In this document: positions 59,756-64,000 of the stretch, piece after piece
Numbering within the stretch: position 1 is the first letter of the stretch
Layout of the letters: the number at the start of each line of letters is the position of its first letter
DNA from: Kistimonas asteriae
GTDB taxonomy: Bacteria; Pseudomonadota; Gammaproteobacteria; Pseudomonadales; Endozoicomonadaceae
Length of the DNA stretch: 64,000 nt
Direction of reading: 5' to 3'
NCBI RefSeq assembly: GCF_018263925.1
Contig: NZ_JAEVHF010000005.1
Location: 1 to 64,000, forward strand
Program-made: the position numbers and the translations under genes
The notes under the pieces: generated by a model
The model's input: only the letters and a program-made list of their open reading frames with translations
What the model was told of the DNA's origin: nothing
Database searches by the model: none

Positions 59756-59780
59756 GTATACTATGGACTTTATAGTACAC
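59756..59780. promoter_or_regulatory. Palindromic operator candidate
   Basis: GTATACTAT-GGACTTT-ATAGTACAC, 9-bp half-sites with one mismatch, 38 bases upstream of the dehydratase start. It could bind the YheO-type regulator or another repressor; the assignment is inferred from position. Confidence 0.55.
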
Positions 59781-59918
59781 GGTAGATTTTGAGTGTCAAT
59801 CGCACTGAAACGTTGGATCATGTGCCCAACGCGTACGGACAGGTATCCGAGTCTCCATCAATTTCAGTGATGCCTGGCGCTCAAAAACAGTGTCCGTTCA
59901 ACGACATCAGGTAACTTC

Positions 59919-60794
59919 ATGACCACCCACTTACCAAAAGCCACACTCATTCGTTATCCCCAGGGGGAGACCAACGCCACGGGAACCGTAACGAAGACCG
60001 TACCCCTGGACGACAACCGGAGCGCCATATTGGTGGACAACACCCCCTTCCATCCGGTCGACTACCAGTGGCCGGATCAGCCCGGCGACCGTGGCGAGAT
60101 ACACTGCGATGGGATGGTTTACCCCATCGTATCCTGCCTCACTGGCGCCATTAATCTGGAAGATGACGCGCTTTACCTGGATACCGATATCCCGGTCAAA
60201 AAAGGCGCTGACGGCTGGTGTTTTGTAGTCGTGCATGTGGTTGAAGGTACACCGGATCTGGCCGGCAAAACGGTTCAGCTTCAGGTGGATGCATCCTACC
60301 GTCATGCCCTGGATTGCGGCCACAGCGCCTGCCATATCACCGCCCTGGCGTTAAACCGCGCCCTCCAGGGTTACTGGAGAAAAGACCCGGGACGACACGA
60401 CGCCCTGGGACAGATCGATTTTGACCAGCTGGCCATCACCCAATCATCCATCGGTGAATACCAGAGCACTGACCGCTATCGCTGCGGCAAATCACTGAAG
60501 AAAAAAGGCCTGTGTGCAGCGGATCTGTTCACCGATTTAAACAACATTGAGCAAGCCGTTAACCAACAGCTGGCTGCCTGGCTCGCAGAGGGTGGTGAGA
60601 TCCATGTCCGTTGCGAAGGGGAGACACTGACTGACCGTCGATACTGGGAATGCCAGCTGGGTCAGGAAAACAAGGTTGTGATTCCCTGCGGCGGCAGTCA
60701 TGCGACCACGCTGGGAGCACTCGGGAACGTCTCGGTGTCGATGCACCCGCTGGATGAACAAACGTTTGAAGTCATCACCCGCTGTCAGCTATAA
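59919..60794 (+). CDS. AlaX-like alanyl-tRNA editing-type protein
   Basis: A 291-aa protein with the layout of AlaX/ThrRS-SAD editing domains. ILVDNTPFHPVDYQWPDQPGDRGEIHCDG matches the first part (DxTxFxPxxGGQxxDxG type). HALDCGHSACHITALALNRAL replaces the usual HTxxH zinc motif with HSACH. VIPCGGSHATTLGALGNVSV supplies the late CxxxH. Such proteins hydrolyse mischarged tRNA-Ala. The altered first motif (Cys before the second His) leaves a different specificity possible. GTAACTTC precedes the ATG. Confidence 0.8.
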   Translation: MTTHLPKATLIRYPQGETNATGTVTKTVPLDDNRSAILVDNTPFHPVDYQWPDQPGDRGEIHCDGMVYPIVSCLTGAINLEDDALYLDTDIPVKKGADGWCFVVVHVVEGTPDLAGKTVQLQVDASYRHALDCGHSACHITALALNRALQGYWRKDPGRHDALGQIDFDQLAITQSSIGEYQSTDRYRCGKSLKKKGLCAADLFTDLNNIEQAVNQQLAAWLAEGGEIHVRCEGETLTDRRYWECQLGQENKVVIPCGGSHATTLGALGNVSVSMHPLDEQTFEVITRCQL

Positions 60795-60798
60795 CCCA

Positions 60799-60818
60799 AA
60801 CAGGGCATACGCCCTGTT
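60799..60818. terminator. Hairpin between convergent genes
   Basis: AACAGGGC-ATAC-GCCCTGTT, a perfect 8-bp stem, four bases after the AlaX-like stop and 20 bases before the 3' end of the GDSL gene. It could stop transcription from both sides. Confidence 0.6.
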
Positions 60819-60837
60819 GGATGGTTTGATCATCCTG

Positions 60838-62175
60838 TCATAACCAGCGCGCTATCGGCTCCGGTGCAGTGATCAGCGGTTGAGCGGCGGTTGTCGAACA
60901 GGCTATACCGTTTTTCTGCAACAACTCACAGGCATACAGAGCGATTTCATAATGGGTATGGGCGCTGGGATGCACCGTATCGAAGAAGAAATGCTCATCC
61001 GGATTGGAACACATGCCTATGCCCTGCCCATCCGCAGCGGCACTGGCAACGTGGGCAGCATCCGCCAGCGACGGATTCTGGAGAATATGATTCACCAGGG
61101 ATTCTTCTGCGCTCTCTTTACGTCTGTTAACGGTTGGCAACCCGGGCGTACTGTCCAGGCAGGCTTTATCCGTGACAATGCCTCGCTGGGCAGCACCGGC
61201 CAAAAGCTGGTTCAGCATGGCGGCAGCGTCCAGCTCAATCAACGCAACATCCGGATAACGGGTTCGCAACTGGGCCAGTGACTGTTTCAGCTCACGGTTA
61301 TTGGTTTCAATGGCATTCGCCATCCACGTCTGAAGATGCTTTGACGCCTCACGATAACGGGGGGTCAGACTGATATCCGGCAGGTTAATCACCACCACAT
61401 GTTTCGCGCCCAGCCGAATCAGTCGTGTGATATCCGCCGTGTATTTGTTCACCACCTGTTGCGAATCGGGCCACTGGTTGAGGTAGTCATTAGCACTGTT
61501 GAAGAAAATCACCAGCGTTGAGTCACTGTCGACCGTACCAGTCTGATCTGCCCAGGCACTGACGATCAGCCCTTCACACGGCGGCACCAGACTACCGGAG
61601 ACAAACTCCTCGGCCATACTTTCCGGACCGCTGCAGATATGCATCAAGTCACCCAGGTGATCCATCTTTTGAGTGGGGCACAGCGTCCAGCTGCCGGCCA
61701 TGGCCCGGTTATCCAGTTCGGCGCCCAGCATCCGGTAAAGGTAGAGTGGCCAGACGCCCTTGTAATCGGTACCGCCGGTAAACATGCCGGTCAGGTAATA
61801 ATGTGGATCAGGCAATATCGGGATCGGCAGCGTTTTTGTCATATCCAGAAAGGCAGTGAGCGCATGCTTTTCCAGGCTGGTTAACTCATCCCTCAACCAC
61901 TCGTGGTGGGTCAGTTCCGCATAGCCCGGCACATCCTGCTTCAGAGCATTATTCAGGAACGGCTGCAGATTCATCATCGGCTGGCCATTCACCGTATTCC
62001 CCTTCAGGGTATTTAACAGCTTCCAGGTGGAGTAAGTGCCATTGCTGTCAGAAAGACTGTCGCCAAACACCAGAACCTTTTTGACCTGAAGCTCATCCGC
62101 CTGACTGCCAATAGGCAGGCAAAAAAACAAAAACAGCGCAAGGAGCCAACGAGCCCCAGCAAGTAAAGCTTTCAT
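60838..62175 (-). CDS. Secreted GDSL/SGNH-family esterase-lipase
   Basis: A 445-aa protein from the ATG at 62175 (after AGGATCCTTATC), with signal peptide MKALLAGARWLLALFLFFCLPIGSQA. SGNH blocks are KVLVFGDSLSDSNGT (nucleophile Ser), LVIFFNSANDYLNQW (block III Asn) and FFDTVHPSAHTHYEIALYACELL (catalytic Asp-His). It is longer than minimal GDSL lipases, close to phospholipase/GCAT-like (PlaA-type) enzymes. Expected to be exported and to cleave acyl esters, lysophospholipids being one candidate. Confidence 0.9.
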   Translation of the reverse strand: MKALLAGARWLLALFLFFCLPIGSQADELQVKKVLVFGDSLSDSNGTYSTWKLLNTLKGNTVNGQPMMNLQPFLNNALKQDVPGYAELTHHEWLRDELTSLEKHALTAFLDMTKTLPIPILPDPHYYLTGMFTGGTDYKGVWPLYLYRMLGAELDNRAMAGSWTLCPTQKMDHLGDLMHICSGPESMAEEFVSGSLVPPCEGLIVSAWADQTGTVDSDSTLVIFFNSANDYLNQWPDSQQVVNKYTADITRLIRLGAKHVVVINLPDISLTPRYREASKHLQTWMANAIETNNRELKQSLAQLRTRYPDVALIELDAAAMLNQLLAGAAQRGIVTDKACLDSTPGLPTVNRRKESAEESLVNHILQNPSLADAAHVASAAADGQGIGMCSNPDEHFFFDTVHPSAHTHYEIALYACELLQKNGIACSTTAAQPLITAPEPIARWL

Positions 62176-62341
62176 GATAAGGATCCTGAACAACCCGGTT
62201 CGTTTATGAAAGTAGTCGTATAAACCCGGTTGCTCCATTCACATTGCACCAACGCAACAGTCGTGATTTACCGCATGGCATTGGCGTTCCAACAGGAATA
62301 CTATGTCGCAATTTTTTTGAGCTACTGACCGGATCCCTGCC

Positions 62342-64000
62342 GTGACTATCGACCTTCTGGCGCTCCTCAACCAGAGTTCTGAGCTACTCCTGTTTGTTAT
62401 CCTCGGTATTGGTTTGCTGATTGGCAAACTGTCGATTGGCACCTTTAAACTCGGGGCGACGATCGGGGTACTGGCCACCGCGCTGGCGTTCGGTGAGATG
62501 GGATTCTATCTGCCGCCCGGTATTGAAAGCGTCGGTTTCATGGTCTTTATCTTCTGTGTTGGCATTGAAGCCGGGCCCCACTTTTTCAGCGTCTTTCTGC
62601 GGGATGGCAAGTACTATGCGTCACTGGCCTTGTTCCTCACCGGCACCGCCTTCGGCCTGACCGTGCTGATGTCAAAACTGTTTGATTTTGACAAAGGCCT
62701 CACCGCCGGCCTGCTCGCCGGTTCACTGACCTCCACCCCTGCCCTGGTCGGTGCCCAGGAAGCCCTGAAAAGCCTTAGCAGCCCTGACGTGGTGGGGCAG
62801 CTCAGTAAGCTGCAAGACAACATGAGCATCGGCTATGCCCTGACCTACCTGGTCGGTCTGGTCGGTTTAATGCTGGTGGTTCGTTATCTGCCGCGCATTG
62901 CCCGTATTGACCTACCTGATGCCGCCAGCACCATCGCCCGGGAACGGGGAATAGACGACAACGAAAATCAGAAAACCTATCTACCCATTATTCGCGCCTA
63001 CCGGGTCAGCAAGGATCTGGCGGCCGCCTTTGCGGGCCAGAACCTGCGTGAAGTCGGCATCTACCGGCGCACCGGTTGCTATATCGAAAGAATCCGACGC
63101 AAAGGCATTCTGGCCGAACCCGCCGGCGACGCCATGCTGCAGAAAGGTGACGAGATCGCCCTGCTGGGTTACCCGGACAGCCACGCCCTGCTCGATCCCC
63201 TGTTTCGTGAAGGCAACGAGGTCTTTGACCGGGATCTGCTCGACATGCAGATTGTCACCGAGGATATCGTGGTCAAGAACGATCAGCTGGCGGGCAAGCA
63301 TCTCAGTGACCTGAACCTGACCGAGGCCGGCTGTTTTCTGAACCGGATTACCCGTTCCCAGATAGAGATGCCGGTTGAGCGAGACATTCTGCTAAACAAA
63401 GGGGATGTGCTACGCGTCAGTGGCGAAAAACGACGGGTGGCCGCCCAGGCGGACAAGATTGGTTTCGTCAGCATCCACAGTCGTGTCACCGACCTGGTCG
63501 CCTTTTCCACCTTCCTGGCCATTGGCTTGCTGATCGGGCAGATAACGCTGCGTTTCAACAACTATGACTTTACGATCGGTAATGCCACCGGCCTGCTGAT
63601 TTCCGGGATCATGATGGGTTATCTCCGCGCCATGCACCCCACCATTGGCCATGTGCCGGAGGCAGCATTACGCCTGTTAAAAGACCTTGGGTTGCTGGTG
63701 TTCATGGTCGGGATCGGTTTGAATGCGGGGCGGGGTATTCTTGAATACATGGGCCAGGTCGGGCCTGTGATCATTGCATCCGGCCTGGTGGTCAGCACGG
63801 TGCCCGTTATTTTGTCGTATATCTTTGGCCGTTATGTCCTGAACATGAACCCTGCCCTGCTGCTCGGCGCCATTACCGGCGCCCGCACCTGCGCACCGGC
63901 CATGGAAACCGTGAACGACCTGTCCCGCAGCTCCATTCCCTCACTGGGCTATGTGGGCACCTATGCACTGGCTAACGTGTTGTTCACGGTGGCCGGCTCA
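62342..64000 (+). CDS. ybjL: YbjL-like AAE-family (aspartate:alanine exchanger type) transporter, 3' end outside the window
   Basis: It starts with GTG at 62342 and stays open for 553 codons to the window end; by comparison with E. coli YbjL only about ten residues are missing. Membrane half one (ELLLFVILGIGLLIGKLSIGTFKLGATIG, GFMVFIFCVGIEAGPHFFSVFLRDGKYYASLAL, AGLLAGSLTSTPALVGAQEAL), two TrkA-C/RCK_C domains (GQNLREVGIYRRTGCYIERIRRKGILAEPAGDAML; LAGKHLSDLNLTEAGCFLNRITRSQIEMP), then membrane half two (VFMVGIGLNAGRGI, LLGAITGARTCAPAM). The family exchanges acidic and neutral amino acids or related anions; the YbjL substrate is not established. Confidence 0.95.
   Translation, partial: MTIDLLALLNQSSELLLFVILGIGLLIGKLSIGTFKLGATIGVLATALAFGEMGFYLPPGIESVGFMVFIFCVGIEAGPHFFSVFLRDGKYYASLALFLTGTAFGLTVLMSKLFDFDKGLTAGLLAGSLTSTPALVGAQEALKSLSSPDVVGQLSKLQDNMSIGYALTYLVGLVGLMLVVRYLPRIARIDLPDAASTIARERGIDDNENQKTYLPIIRAYRVSKDLAAAFAGQNLREVGIYRRTGCYIERIRRKGILAEPAGDAMLQKGDEIALLGYPDSHALLDPLFREGNEVFDRDLLDMQIVTEDIVVKNDQLAGKHLSDLNLTEAGCFLNRITRSQIEMPVERDILLNKGDVLRVSGEKRRVAAQADKIGFVSIHSRVTDLVAFSTFLAIGLLIGQITLRFNNYDFTIGNATGLLISGIMMGYLRAMHPTIGHVPEAALRLLKDLGLLVFMVGIGLNAGRGILEYMGQVGPVIIASGLVVSTVPVILSYIFGRYVLNMNPALLLGAITGARTCAPAMETVNDLSRSSIPSLGYVGTYALANVLFTVAGS

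Noticed and set aside
1..64000. CRISPR array, tRNA, rRNA
   Set aside because: No regularly spaced short repeats and no tRNA- or rRNA-like sequence was found on reading; a GGTTCAAATC near 22545 lies within the LysE-family coding sequence and has no cloverleaf.

Overview
The window looks like a chromosomal segment of a marine, host-associated gammaproteobacterium. Housekeeping genes (parE, an RsuA-type pseudouridine synthase, ybjL, a YheO-type regulator, an Eda-type aldolase) are of gammaproteobacterial type. Several large proteins are built from animal-type domains (ankyrin, RING, PP2C, multi-finger C2H2, AT-hook and an ETS-like DNA-binding domain). That mix, together with many decayed insertion sequences, suggests an Endozoicomonas-like invertebrate symbiont; the taxonomic call is inference.

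Layout. (1) 1-4.3 kb: a plus-strand integron cassette array (LRR protein, DUF4259, YjaB-like GNAT, cupin, DUF2695, a secreted protein, a broken VOC gene) with attC sites between genes. It is interrupted by IS1182 and IS110 remnants and shows no integrase. (2) 5-16 kb: mixed accessory genes (CEO-synthase/alanine dehydrogenase family enzyme, amidohydrolase lipoprotein, Imm33 protein, NYN protein, porin, an unknown 394-aa protein, RDD protein) with two matching truncated IS1 derivatives. (3) 16-26 kb: small metabolic, hydrolase and stress-type genes. One membrane-protein gene is split by an 89-bp IS5-type miniature element, and one DJ-1/PfpI gene has a single TGA. (4) 26.3-28.2 kb: parE. (5) 28.5-41.6 kb: a eukaryotic-like effector island with a five-finger C2H2 protein, an unknown 480-aa protein, a LysR/enoyl-CoA hydratase divergent pair, an ankyrin-RING-PP2C protein of 1221 aa, a Pro/Ser-rich protein and an XRE/coiled-coil protein. 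(6) 41.9-49.2 kb: rsuA-type gene, then a second cassette array on the minus strand, including a PD-(D/E)XK-like nuclease and a 2.2-kb Z1-domain helicase-like gene, again without an integrase. (7) 49.2-53.3 kb: repeat-bearing spacer, truncated methyltransferase, then a 793-aa ankyrin/AT-hook/ETS-like protein with an IS1 tail directly behind it. (8) 53.3-64 kb: ordinary metabolism and transport (TDT-family transporter, peroxiredoxin-like, Eda-type aldolase, YheO regulator, EutC/BhcD-like and EutB/BhcB-like pair, AlaX-like protein, GDSL esterase, ybjL running off the end).

The most exciting content is the set of predicted host-nucleus-directed proteins. They are the ETS-like domain protein with both recognition-helix arginines conserved and an AT-hook, the C2H2 protein with a basic NLS-like patch, and the RING-PP2C fusion. 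The two integrase-less cassette arrays and a hairpin element nested in their attC sites are the second point of interest. No tRNA, rRNA or CRISPR array was recognised.
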